Virus record (IMG/VR): IMGVR_UViG_3300018036_000017
Coordinates: 1 to 47,437 of that record
Length of the DNA stretch: 47,437 nt
From: a virus
Direction: 5' to 3' (one strand)
Under the pieces are notes generated by a model, which was not told the DNA's origin, ran no database searches, and saw nothing but the letters and a program-made list of their open reading frames with translations. The translations under genes were made by a program, and so were the position numbers. Of the stretch, positions 16,698 to 23,826 are shown piece after piece (the first letter of the stretch is position 1; each line of letters starts with the position of its first letter).

Positions 16698-17658
16698 TTT
16701 TCTAGATGACCCTAGTGTTTTCAAGGCAAATCTAAGGTTTGCTTCGGAAGATAAAAGAACCCTTTATAGGATTGCTAACTATCAGTTCAAAGAAGCAACT
16801 ACTATAAAGGAAGCTAAAAACTTTATAACAAATCTTATAGACTCAGGTGTGGCTAAGATTGTCGGTGTTAGGACTTTCTTTGCTAACATTCTCCATAAGA
16901 TTACAAAGTTTATATTCATATACACACCTATCATTTCACACCTAACTAAGTTCTTTAGAGCGATTGCTTTTGAAAGACTCCTTGAGGGTATGTATGACTC
17001 TTGGAGAAGAGGTGCTTTAGATAGGAAGAATGAAAAACCTAAAAGAGATGAGGAACAGTTGCTTTCTTATCTTGCATGGAAAGTTAAGAATAAAAAGTTT
17101 GCAAAGCTCACAACTCAAGTTTCTGGCTCTTTCTACCAGACAGCTCCTTTCTATGAAGAATACTTAATGGGATATGAGGGTCAGCCTTCTTCAGAGTTAA
17201 AAGCTAGAGCTATTTCTGTTGCAAGAAGAGATATCGGTACAAGAACTATTTCTGAAGTAGCTAATGCAGCTTTGAATACTATTAACCCTGTTAAAGATGC
17301 TCTTATTGCAAAAAAATATTGGGGCAGTGAGTCAAAAGGCTTAGGTCCTTTTATATCTGCTGCTGTAAAGACTTTCATGATAGGAATGGTTTTCCCATCT
17401 TTAGCTACCTTCCTCTTTAAATATGGTTTGACACTTGGGGTCATTGGACTTTTCTACTACAATCCAAAAGAAGCATTCCTTAAGAGAGGGAAAGCTTGGG
17501 CTAGGTTTAAGAAAGTACTCTCTGGAACAACAGACATGTTTGTTGATAACCAAGACCTTGATGACTTTATCCCAGATAAGAATGTATTTGTAGAGGATGC
17601 TATGGGTGATTTGAAGGAACTTTCTAAGGTAAACCCTAGAACCTTTCAAAAAGATTAA
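16690..17658 (+). CDS. putative membrane protein, 322 aa, second paralogue
   Basis: It starts inside the end of the preceding paralogue (8-nt overlap) behind AAGGAA, so the two are translated together. It keeps the same blocks: MINFL, LYRIANYQ, the TPIISHLT segment, MYDSW, PFYEEYLMGYEG and RDIGTRTISEVA. A hydrophobic segment at about residues 230-265 matches that of its partner. The middle, between RDIGTRT and the hydrophobic segment, and the C-terminus have diverged most. It arose by tandem duplication. Confidence 0.7.
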   Translation: MINFLDDPSVFKANLRFASEDKRTLYRIANYQFKEATTIKEAKNFITNLIDSGVAKIVGVRTFFANILHKITKFIFIYTPIISHLTKFFRAIAFERLLEGMYDSWRRGALDRKNEKPKRDEEQLLSYLAWKVKNKKFAKLTTQVSGSFYQTAPFYEEYLMGYEGQPSSELKARAISVARRDIGTRTISEVANAALNTINPVKDALIAKKYWGSESKGLGPFISAAVKTFMIGMVFPSLATFLFKYGLTLGVIGLFYYNPKEAFLKRGKAWARFKKVLSGTTDMFVDNQDLDDFIPDKNVFVEDAMGDLKELSKVNPRTFQKD

Positions 17659-18011
17659 TGAAGCCAATAAAGTATAAGCGTAGAGTCAAGCCTTCTTGCA
17701 TACTACCCTCTTCTTATATACGAGGGTTCTATGATAAAGACCCCGAAACTTTAGAGAAGTCTAAAGCTTGGGTAGAGAAGAATGGCTTGGTTATACTTTT
17801 TACTAATCGAAAAGCTTTAGGGCATGAGAGAGTTTGGCTTGATGAAGATGGTTTAATCTATATCGGTTGGACTAAGCTACCTCATAAACCTGACTTGCTA
17901 CTTTGGGTGTCACAAATTAATCCTTTGTTGGTAAAAGAATACAGTTCCAAGACTAAAAAAGAAACGTTCAAATTTTTAGAGGGACATGAGATCTTTTTCT
18001 ATAAAGATTGA
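17658..18011 (+). CDS. hypothetical protein, 117 aa
   Basis: The start overlaps the previous stop as TAATG, so it is coupled to the paralogous membrane-protein pair. The protein is basic at the N-terminus, with alternating Trp-rich strands in the middle and no membrane segment or recognisable motif. It is the last gene before the Hc1-like gene, which has its own promoter-like box. Confidence 0.65.
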   Translation: MKPIKYKRRVKPSCILPSSYIRGFYDKDPETLEKSKAWVEKNGLVILFTNRKALGHERVWLDEDGLIYIGWTKLPHKPDLLLWVSQINPLLVKEYSSKTKKETFKFLEGHEIFFYKD

Positions 18012-18023
18012 GTACACAATCGG

Positions 18024-18029
18024 TATAAT
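18024..18029 (+). promoter_or_regulatory. TATAAT -10-like box of the Hc1-like gene
   Basis: A perfect TATAAT lies 32-37 nt before ATG 18061. No TTGACA-like element is found 16-18 nt upstream. With the terminator at 18320 it defines a short separate transcription unit. Confidence 0.45.
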
Positions 18030-18060
18030 CAAATATAAACCATAAATTAGGAGGTTCACA

Positions 18061-18249
18061 ATGAGTGACATTACAACAAAGATTGCACAACTACAAAGTA
18101 CCCTAGCAGCCCTTAATGAGGATGCACAAAAGACAGACAATGGAAACAAGTCTGCTGGAACAAGAGTTCGTAAGGCTATGCAAGAGGTCATTGCTTCTTG
18201 TAAGGAAGTACGAAAAGATGTTCTGGAGGCTCGCAAGAACGAAGAGTAA
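18061..18249 (+). CDS. histone H1-like DNA-binding protein (Hc1-type)
   Basis: This 62-aa protein carries the signature of bacterial histone H1-like proteins (Chlamydia Hc1 and Bacteroidetes relatives). An N-terminal helix is followed by GNKSAGTRVRK at residues 28-38, then a helix with E-x2-K/R-x2-R-K-D/E spacing. In the known family this core (GNKAAGTRxR or GNKAAAQRVR) forms the helical DNA-binding part and the Lys/Ala-rich C-terminal tail is variable; here that tail is missing. The expected role is compaction or organisation of DNA. It has a strong AGGAGG ribosome-binding site, a TATAAT box in front and a terminator 70 nt behind, an arrangement suited to high separate expression. The family assignment is from recalled motif similarity. 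Confidence 0.75.
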   Translation: MSDITTKIAQLQSTLAALNEDAQKTDNGNKSAGTRVRKAMQEVIASCKEVRKDVLEARKNEE

Positions 18250-18320
18250 TGTGGGAATGCATTTACTCTGAGGAGCTTCTGATGTGCTTCTGCTATTGGG
18301 TAGAAGTAGCTGTCTCTTAA
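18249..18320 (+). CDS. possible 23-aa hydrophobic Cys-rich peptide coupled to the Hc1-like gene
   Basis: The TAA of the Hc1-like gene overlaps an ATG as TAATG at 18247-18251. The frame runs 23 codons with three Cys, two Trp and a Val/Ala-rich end, and stops at 18318-18320 just as the terminator stem begins. TAATG coupling is used elsewhere in this window (13099, 17658, 30991, 32511). An internal ATG at 18282 also has GAGGAG before it. The peptide is too short for coding statistics, so it may be fortuitous. Confidence 0.35.
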   Translation: MWECIYSEELLMCFCYWVEVAVS

Positions 18321-18357
18321 AGCCCTGTTTCTCTTAATGAGAGCAGGGCTTTTTTTA
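18320..18357 (+). terminator. rho-independent terminator after the Hc1-like unit
   Basis: AAGCCCTG (18320-18327) pairs with CAGGGCTT (18344-18351). An inner CTCT/GAGA helix gives a long hairpin, followed by a T-tract to 18357. The same outer stem sequence appears in the terminator near 22750. Confidence 0.9.
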
Positions 18358-18395
18358 TTTTGTTTATCGAAGACCCTTTTCATATAGGGGGCTGT

Positions 18396-18899
18396 ATGAA
18401 AAAACAACTTATAAAGAGAATTGCAATGAAGCACATGGCTAAACAAAAACTAACATTTATGAAGCAGTATCAAAAAGACCCTCCATTTGGAGAGTTGGCT
18501 TCTGTTAGTCTCATGTCTGGTGATGGCAATCGTTTAGGGATTGTTGAAGGGTATCATAACATATACCCTGACATCACAAGGTTTGCTTGCTATGACGACA
18601 TAATGGTTCTTGTAAACAAGTACCCTCAAATGAAAAGCTCTAAAGGAATTCGTATTGTTGAAGTCGATAGAAGTAGGATAGAGCAAGAGCTTAAGGGTCA
18701 AGGGTATGGCACTAAGATGTATCTCATGTATGCAAAACTCCAATGGGATAGAAATGGTAGTAATCCTTTTATCTTCATTCCACAGGAATGTAATGATGAG
18801 GGTGGGAGCACTAGTGTAGATGCTAAAAGAGTGTGGAGTTCCCTCGCTAAAAACCACCCTTCCTCTGGTGACTGTATTGCTATCTTAAAAAGACCTTAA
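18396..18899 (+). CDS. GNAT-like acyltransferase-fold protein, 167 aa
   Basis: I place the start at ATG 18396, behind AGGGGG (18386-18391), rather than at the TTG within the terminator T-tract. The N-terminus is a basic amphipathic helix (KKQLIKRIAMKHMAKQK). The rest has mixed alpha/beta character. Q-G-Y-G-T-K-M-Y near residue 107 resembles the acetyl-CoA-binding QxxGxG/A loop of GNAT proteins, and the end reads A-x-R-V-W-x-S-L-A then P-S-S-G-D. The gene at 20602 is a paralogue sharing this C-terminal block. The substrate is unknown. Confidence 0.55.
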   Translation: MKKQLIKRIAMKHMAKQKLTFMKQYQKDPPFGELASVSLMSGDGNRLGIVEGYHNIYPDITRFACYDDIMVLVNKYPQMKSSKGIRIVEVDRSRIEQELKGQGYGTKMYLMYAKLQWDRNGSNPFIFIPQECNDEGGSTSVDAKRVWSSLAKNHPSSGDCIAILKRP

Positions 18900-18911
18900 G
18901 GATTATCTGTA

Positions 18912-19796
18912 ATGAGTAAAGAAATAGCTCTAGCTGCCTCTTATCTGGCTATCAAGTCTTCTTCATATTGTAAAACATCAAGCCTTGTGACAAGAGAGTT
19001 AGATGTTAGGTCTTTGAGCGTCTTTGGAGAGGGTATTTTAAGATTTGGCAGTCACACCAAAAAAGGTCTTCTTGTTAAGAAACTTAAAGAGATCTATCAA
19101 GGCTTTCAAAAAGCCCCTAACCTGTGGCAGATTTTCAAAGACAAGTTGGGAATCACTGCTGGTATTGATATGTATTGGCAACTCTCCAAAAAGTTTCAAG
19201 TTTTGCTTGATAGGGGCAAAGATTGGTGGAGAGCTACAGCTAATAAGCTAAAGAAAAAGAGTAAGCTAATACACTTCTTGTTCTTATATGCATCTGATGC
19301 CCCTACGTTCACCTCGATAGTTCAGTCTATTATCAACAAGTATGGTGGATATACAGGAAAGCTTGGGAAGTGGGTGGCTTCTTTTGTTAAACCTATTACA
19401 GGTAAGTCTCGTAATATAGGGGAGTGGCTTGATAACTTTGCAAAAAAACATCCTTTGTTAAAGCTAATTACTTGGCCTGCTAAAGCATATATTTTCTGGT
19501 TTATCTGGATCAATGTTTCAGAGATAAGTTGGAAGATAACTGACATATTGACAGGGCTTTTAGGGATGATTGATTGGGTAGATTTGATAGATAGCTTACC
19601 AGAGTCTGGTTTAGGTCTTGTCTTCGGCATTCTATTCCCTTCTGTTCCATCTGGCTGGATTCTTAAGTCATTAAGTATAGGTTGGAATGCTATCTTAGTC
19701 CCTGCATTTGCTTTTCAATTATATGCTCTCTACACAAAGAATCTTGTAGATGAATATGGTAAACCAAAAGTACATTTAGATGGGGGTCTTGTATGA
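18912..19796 (+). CDS. putative membrane protein, 294 aa
   Basis: The start follows AAGGA (18898-18902) at 9 nt. The first 60 residues include a short Ala-rich helix. The middle is basic with Trp-rich helices (about 70-110). Residues about 178-205 and 230-280 contain hydrophobic segments likely to cross the membrane (for example the AYIFWFIWINV stretch). The protein ends in a short polar tail and overlaps the holin-like gene by ATGA, which suggests joint expression and possibly joint action at the membrane. Confidence 0.6.
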   Translation: MSKEIALAASYLAIKSSSYCKTSSLVTRELDVRSLSVFGEGILRFGSHTKKGLLVKKLKEIYQGFQKAPNLWQIFKDKLGITAGIDMYWQLSKKFQVLLDRGKDWWRATANKLKKKSKLIHFLFLYASDAPTFTSIVQSIINKYGGYTGKLGKWVASFVKPITGKSRNIGEWLDNFAKKHPLLKLITWPAKAYIFWFIWINVSEISWKITDILTGLLGMIDWVDLIDSLPESGLGLVFGILFPSVPSGWILKSLSIGWNAILVPAFAFQLYALYTKNLVDEYGKPKVHLDGGLV

Positions 19797-20185
19797 GCAA
19801 TAAACATTTTGTACCTGGTCACCAGATACATACAGCAAAAGAAGTAAACCCAAATGAACCTAACTCCTTAGAACCTCATATGGGTCATCTTTATCTTGTT
19901 CTCATTGCAGCTATCATCAGCTTTGCAGTCACTCAAATTGTGAAGCCTTTTTTGTGGAAGTTTTGCAATGGTATGGCAGACTCTTTTATAAGGTCCTTTG
20001 CAGTTTTAACAGGTGCTTTTGTGGCATACACTCTATCTGACCCACTCCAAATGGTAGATATATGGATGGGTGCTTGTGCAGGTGTTTTAAATGCATATAT
20101 TGTTAAAGCCTTCAAGCAAAAGATTAAAAGCACTCTTACATTAGAAGAAACACCTAAGCCAGAAGAACCCAAAAAAGAAGATTAG
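19793..20185 (+). CDS. holin-like small membrane protein, 130 aa
   Basis: A polar N-terminus of 31 residues is followed by three hydrophobic segments at about 32-54, 66-82 and 88-106, and then by a charged Lys/Glu/Pro-rich C-terminal tail. Size, three membrane helices and a charged tail resemble class I holins, which form the inner-membrane lesion at lysis. No endolysin gene is visible next to it, so the role is inferred from topology alone. It could equally be an accessory membrane protein of the upstream 294-aa protein, to which it is coupled. Confidence 0.45.
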   Translation: MSNKHFVPGHQIHTAKEVNPNEPNSLEPHMGHLYLVLIAAIISFAVTQIVKPFLWKFCNGMADSFIRSFAVLTGAFVAYTLSDPLQMVDIWMGACAGVLNAYIVKAFKQKIKSTLTLEETPKPEEPKKED

Positions 20186-20197
20186 TCATAGTCTATT

Positions 20198-20231
20198 TAT
20201 ATCTCCAATTGAAAAACATTTAGGAGATATA
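20198..20231 (+). promoter_or_regulatory. 9-bp perfect hairpin hiding the Shine-Dalgarno of the thermonuclease gene
   Basis: TATATCTCC (20198-20206) pairs perfectly with GGAGATATA (20223-20231) around a 16-nt loop. The right arm carries GGAG, the ribosome-binding site for ATG 20234, so a transcript starting upstream would have a closed translation start. A TATATC promoter-like box overlaps the left arm; a transcript starting just downstream of it would lack that arm and be open. Confidence 0.55.
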
Positions 20232-20233
20232 GA

Positions 20234-20605
20234 ATGGCTCTCAACTTATATCATTACAAAGCAGAGGTACTTTCGGTCTATGACGGAGATACCATCACAG
20301 TCATGATTGACCAAGGCATGAAGCACTTTGCTAGAGTCAAAGTTCGCATGATTGGCATCAACACACCTGAAATAAGAACTAAAGACCTTGAAGAAAAAGA
20401 GAGAGGGTATGCTGCTAAGGACTACCTGAAATCTCGTATCGAGGGTAAGACCATTGTCATTAACACTGTTAAGAAAGGCAAATTTGGTCGCTGGTTAGGT
20501 GTTATATGGATTTACGAAGATGGTATGGAAGAACTAGGTGAGTCTTTAAATGATGAAATGATTCGTGTAGGCCATGCTGTATCATACGATGGGGGTAAAC
20601 GATGA
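20234..20605 (+). CDS. thermonuclease-like (SNase) nuclease, 123 aa
   Basis: Staphylococcal nuclease-type OB fold. Y-D-G-D-T (D17, D19) corresponds to the calcium-binding D21 region. R38-M-I-G-I-N43-T-P-E46 matches R35...D40-T-P-E43, with Asn in place of D40. G85-R86-W-L-G corresponds to the R87 region. The catalytic Arg and Glu are kept, so activity as a calcium-dependent phosphodiesterase is likely. No signal peptide is present, so it acts in the cytoplasm or from within the virion. It overlaps the next gene by ATGA and has a hairpin over its ribosome-binding site. Confidence 0.85.
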   Translation: MALNLYHYKAEVLSVYDGDTITVMIDQGMKHFARVKVRMIGINTPEIRTKDLEEKERGYAAKDYLKSRIEGKTIVINTVKKGKFGRWLGVIWIYEDGMEELGESLNDEMIRVGHAVSYDGGKR

Positions 20606-21108
20606 GATTAGCAAAGAAAGTAGCTCTCAGGTACGCTAAGAAAAACAGGTACACTATTGAAGAAACAGATTGGACAAGATATGACGCAACACATGGTTTT
20701 GATTTGATCCATAATGATGAAATAGTAGGCTCTATCGAGGGTGCTCTCCACTATATAGAGGTATCTGATTTCGATAACTTTGTATGCAAAGAGGACATGG
20801 AAATCTTATGGGAACTGTGGAGCGATTCTTTCCCTGCAAGCACATGGGAAAATGGTATTCCTGTTTTTGAGATAACAGAATCTAACCTAGATGAAGAGCA
20901 TCGAAATAAAAAATGTGGCATATTGATGTATAAAACCATTGCAAATAAAGTAAGAGAGGATGTTGGAATCCCTATCTTCTTTATTCCTAACTATTGTCAT
21001 ACTAGAACTACTTCAGATAAAGCTATTAGAGTCTGGAAGTCTCTAGCTAGAAAAAACCCCAGCAGTGGAGATGTTATATTTCTACATGAGCGTAGAATTA
21101 GAGGCTAA
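20602..21108 (+). CDS. GNAT-like protein, paralogue of the 18396 gene, 168 aa
   Basis: The start overlaps the nuclease stop (ATGA) behind GGGGG. The N-terminus MRLAKKVALRYAKK is a basic amphipathic helix similar in nature to that of the 18396 protein. The C-terminal half shares N-K-K-C-G-I-L-M-Y-K (GNAT CoA-loop position, with the glycine pattern degraded), a block of hydrophobic residues plus IPxxC/H, then I-R-V-W-K-S-L-A-x-K-N-P-S-S-G-D. The loss of loop glycines makes acetyl-CoA use less certain here than in the paralogue. Confidence 0.5.
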   Translation: MRLAKKVALRYAKKNRYTIEETDWTRYDATHGFDLIHNDEIVGSIEGALHYIEVSDFDNFVCKEDMEILWELWSDSFPASTWENGIPVFEITESNLDEEHRNKKCGILMYKTIANKVREDVGIPIFFIPNYCHTRTTSDKAIRVWKSLARKNPSSGDVIFLHERRIRG

Positions 21109-21111
21109 GAT

Positions 21112-22737
21112 ATGAATATTAACAAAGAGATAGAATTTGATGAATACTTGAAAAGACTACCTTACCAGCCTAGTGGTGAAGCTTTAGAGAGACATAGGGC
21201 TGACTTTGATAAGAAGTGGCCTAGTCTCAAGAAGCTAATAGAGGATGGTCATAAAGTTGAGAAGATATGGTCAGAACTTAACTACAAAGTTTTGTCTTAT
21301 GGTAAAGGTATGTTTTCTAGCACTTATAGTCCAGAAGACCTATCAACTAAAGATATGAAGAACATATTTTATACCATGAAGAAGATAGATCTTAAGGCTA
21401 TAAACAATTCTTTACACCACCACTATTATAGTCGAGTTCAAAATAAAGCAAAGGACTTGTATAAGATTAAGACTACCATAGATGATATTGTCAAAGAGCG
21501 TACTAAAAAGCTAAAGAGAGTAAGGGATTTAATCAAAGGCTGGACTGAAGAAGCAGAGACAGCTTCTTCTTTTGATGCTCTTGATAAGATAAAACAAGGC
21601 ATATATCGAGAAAAAAACAATTTAGGAAGACTAGAGCTTCCCATATTTAGAGAGCTTGAGCCAGAATTTGATAGGCTATGTAAAGTCGTTGAAGAGAATG
21701 ACAGCCTTGCAAATATAGCTGGTAATAAATGGAATCGTTTTAAAAGAGACATAGGTGGCTTCTTCGGAATTAAAAAAGCACATAATGAAAGAGTTGCAAT
21801 TTTTGGCAAAGACAAAAAGAAACCGAAAAGCAAGCCTGAATCTAAGCCAAAAAAAGTTGAAAGAGTTCAATTTGAAGGTAAAGACTTAGCTCTTTCTACT
21901 GTTAGGTCTTATGCATCAAAGAAAGACCATCCTCTGAATAGTAAAGCTGTTGCGTTTATGAAAAAACACAACAAAACAAGGTGGACTGATCAAGTTGTTA
22001 AAAGCTCTGAACATTTACCTACATGGGGGCCAGCTCTCGCTACTCCTATCCAAGCAGCCTTTGGTAAAGCACCGAAAGCTATTGGTAAAGCTATGCTAGA
22101 TGGCACTAGAGACCCTCGAGATTCGTTCTCTGAGGGTTTTAGTCAAGCTGCTCAAGTTGACACCAAGAAAATCTCAAACTCTGTTAAGAAAGCAATCTCC
22201 GCAGTTTTTGGAAATAGTGTCAATAAAGAAAGCCAGACTAAGATTAGTGAAGAAATCACAAAAGGTAGGCAAAGTGCTATGTCAGCTATAGCTGAAGCTA
22301 CAAAAGAGCTTGCCATTGGAGCTAAAGAAGTGTCAGAGGGTCTGCTTTGGGGCACTTTCAACGCAGGCATTTCAGGTATAGGCAAAGTTGTTGGTGGTAG
22401 TGCATTCTTAGTAGGTAATGCAGTAGACAATGCAATGAGAGTTGCTGCTAAAGTCAACTTTGAAGATGCCCTTGCTCAATTTTATGGGAACATAGGTAAA
22501 GATGAGCTACTAGCTGTTTCTCAGTTTATTGATGAAGATGGGAACTTTGATGCAGATGGCTACAGGGCTGAAATGGAAAAAGCTGTTGCTGAAATCAAGG
22601 CACAGGTTCAGAAGTATGTTAAGTCTGTAAACCAGAAACAAAAGGCAGGTAAAGCTGCCTCTGAAAAGATGCATATTGCTTCAAGTGCTCTACAAAATTT
22701 AAAGTCAGAGATTAAGAACCTCAAAAAATTCTTGTAA
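21112..22737 (+). CDS. 541-aa helical protein with basic linker, unknown function
   Basis: The ATG at 21112 follows GAGG at 7 nt. The N-terminal 200 residues are charged helices with coiled-coil character. Residues about 220-250 form a Lys/Pro/Ser linker (KPKSKPESKPKK). Residues about 255-330 may be a small folded unit. Residues 350-541 are Ala-rich helices with a Gly/Ala-rich hydrophobic patch near 405-440 and a final coiled coil. There is no enzymatic motif or signal peptide. Its helical, multi-domain, basic nature would suit a DNA-associated or internal virion protein. It ends the rightward block. Confidence 0.55.
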   Translation: MNINKEIEFDEYLKRLPYQPSGEALERHRADFDKKWPSLKKLIEDGHKVEKIWSELNYKVLSYGKGMFSSTYSPEDLSTKDMKNIFYTMKKIDLKAINNSLHHHYYSRVQNKAKDLYKIKTTIDDIVKERTKKLKRVRDLIKGWTEEAETASSFDALDKIKQGIYREKNNLGRLELPIFRELEPEFDRLCKVVEENDSLANIAGNKWNRFKRDIGGFFGIKKAHNERVAIFGKDKKKPKSKPESKPKKVERVQFEGKDLALSTVRSYASKKDHPLNSKAVAFMKKHNKTRWTDQVVKSSEHLPTWGPALATPIQAAFGKAPKAIGKAMLDGTRDPRDSFSEGFSQAAQVDTKKISNSVKKAISAVFGNSVNKESQTKISEEITKGRQSAMSAIAEATKELAIGAKEVSEGLLWGTFNAGISGIGKVVGGSAFLVGNAVDNAMRVAAKVNFEDALAQFYGNIGKDELLAVSQFIDEDGNFDADGYRAEMEKAVAEIKAQVQKYVKSVNQKQKAGKAASEKMHIASSALQNLKSEIKNLKKFL

Positions 22738-22777
22738 AAAAAAAAGCCCTGCCTTCCATTTCTGGGAAGCAGGGCTT
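22736..22777 (-). terminator. rho-independent terminator for the leftward 22813 gene
   Basis: AAGCCCTGC (22744-22752) pairs with GCAGGGCTT (22769-22777). Four inner pairs follow beyond a bulged C. Reading leftward, the hairpin is followed by a run of Ts (the A-run at 22736-22745). On the plus strand only TTAAAAG follows, so it is mainly a leftward terminator, lying directly after the rightward stop. Confidence 0.85.
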
Positions 22778-22812
22778 AAAAGCAAATTGTTTTAGAGGGC
22801 ATTGGTAAAGAA

Positions 22813-23697
22813 TTAGATCTCGTCTTTGTGCTTACTTAAAAGACTTTCAATGTGAGAGATACGCTTCTTTAGCTTGTTAATAGAAATACCATGAGACTCA
22901 GCCCATTCTTCAAGATTTGAATAACCACCTTTACCTTCAAGGATTTCAAGGAAAAGCTGGTATCTATTCTCTGTCTTTTCAACACTCCCATAAGACCTCA
23001 AAAAAACTTTTTTAACAAAAGCATGCACACTTTGCAGGTGTAGCTTTTGATAAGGGTCTTCATCAACATAATAGTCAGGCTCTCCTGTTGTAGAACCTGT
23101 TTCCTCATTAAACTTGTGGACTACTTTAGCTTCTTGTAGGCCAGAAGCATCTAAGTAAGCAAGATCATGTTCATGAACCTTTTCATGGGTGATTTCACTT
23201 TGAGTCCGAACACCATAAACTCTTGAATGAGCATCTTGTGCAGACTTCATAGAAGCTCTCTGAATAAACTGTCTGTACCACCAATAAAGCACTGAGTTGT
23301 TGATCTTCTCACCGCTATTGATCTTTGTAGCTAAGGTGTTTCTTTTACAGAGGTCTGTGACCCATCCCATGAAGAAATCTTCATAGTTGTCATAGATGAT
23401 GTCACCTGTCTTGATATCCTTAGAGGCTGTCTTGATACAGAAGTTCTTTATCTTCTCAAACCGATTTGACTCAGCATCGAAAATCCACTTCTGGGTTTCA
23501 TTCCAACTATTAAGCTCTTTTGCTTTGGTTGGATTGCCAGATAATCTCTTTCGTGATCTCTTTTTAAAGAGCTTGTATTTAGAGACTTCTCTGTTTAAAG
23601 AATCAAGTTCATAGAGGAAATTGAATGAGGGCTGGATGTTAAGAATAGTCAACTCTTTGAGAATAGGTTGGGTACTCTCTACCGAGATATTAAACAT
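22813..23697 (-). CDS. putative sigma-like transcription factor, 294 aa
   Basis: The N-terminal 90 residues are basic and helical. Residues about 105-165 contain YEDFFMGWVTDL and then VLYWWYRQFIQRA, a hydrophobic/aromatic helix pair resembling sigma-70 region 2. Residues 170-225 are an acidic linker. Residues about 240-290 end in L-E-E-W-A-E-x-H-G-I-S-I-N-K-L-K-K-R-I, a helix-turn-helix like sigma region 4. The similarity is weak and judged by eye, so a generic HTH protein is the alternative. It is transcribed alone, away from the 609-aa gene, across a dyad-containing gap. Confidence 0.4.
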   Translation of the reverse strand: MFNISVESTQPILKELTILNIQPSFNFLYELDSLNREVSKYKLFKKRSRKRLSGNPTKAKELNSWNETQKWIFDAESNRFEKIKNFCIKTASKDIKTGDIIYDNYEDFFMGWVTDLCKRNTLATKINSGEKINNSVLYWWYRQFIQRASMKSAQDAHSRVYGVRTQSEITHEKVHEHDLAYLDASGLQEAKVVHKFNEETGSTTGEPDYYVDEDPYQKLHLQSVHAFVKKVFLRSYGSVEKTENRYQLFLEILEGKGGYSNLEEWAESHGISINKLKKRISHIESLLSKHKDEI

Positions 23698-23714
23698 TTA
23701 CACTCCTTGTTTTT

Positions 23715-23748
23715 ACTTTAACTTTGACTTTGTTCTAACGGAACTTTG
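23715..23748. repeat. ACTTTR short direct repeats in the divergent gap
   Basis: ACTTTA, ACTTTG and ACTTTG stand in tandem at 23715-23732, with a fourth ACTTTG at 23743-23748, just upstream of the leftward sigma-like gene. The spacing is suitable for a multimeric binding site, but six-base repeats in AT-rich DNA can arise by chance. Confidence 0.4.
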
Positions 23749-23758
23749 TCGTGATGTG

Positions 23759-23785
23759 TTATTGATTATATACACTTATCAATAA
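23759..23785. promoter_or_regulatory. 8-bp inverted repeat, operator-like, between divergent genes
   Basis: TTATTGAT (23759-23766) and ATCAATAA (23778-23785) are perfect inverted copies with an 11-nt centre. The centre-to-centre distance of 19 bp would put both half-sites on one DNA face for a dimeric regulator. The dyad overlaps a TATAAT on the minus strand (23770-23765). Confidence 0.45.
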
Positions 23786-23820
23786 AAAGCAAGGGGTACA
23801 GTTATCTTTTGTAAATCTTT

Positions 23821-23826
23821 TATAAG
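23821..23826 (+). promoter_or_regulatory. TATAAG promoter-like box
   Basis: TATAAG lies 28-33 nt before ATG 23854, preceded by TCTTT. It is one of the recurring boxes. Confidence 0.35.

Noticed and set aside
18360-18395. A longer version of the GNAT-like gene starting at TTG 18360
   Set aside because: That start lies at the end of the terminator T-tract. ATG 18396 has a good AGGGGG before it, and the paralogue at 20602 begins at the equivalent basic helix.
19045-19251. A 68-codon frame in another phase inside the 294-aa membrane-protein gene
   Set aside because: No ribosome-binding site and a composition typical of an out-of-frame reading.
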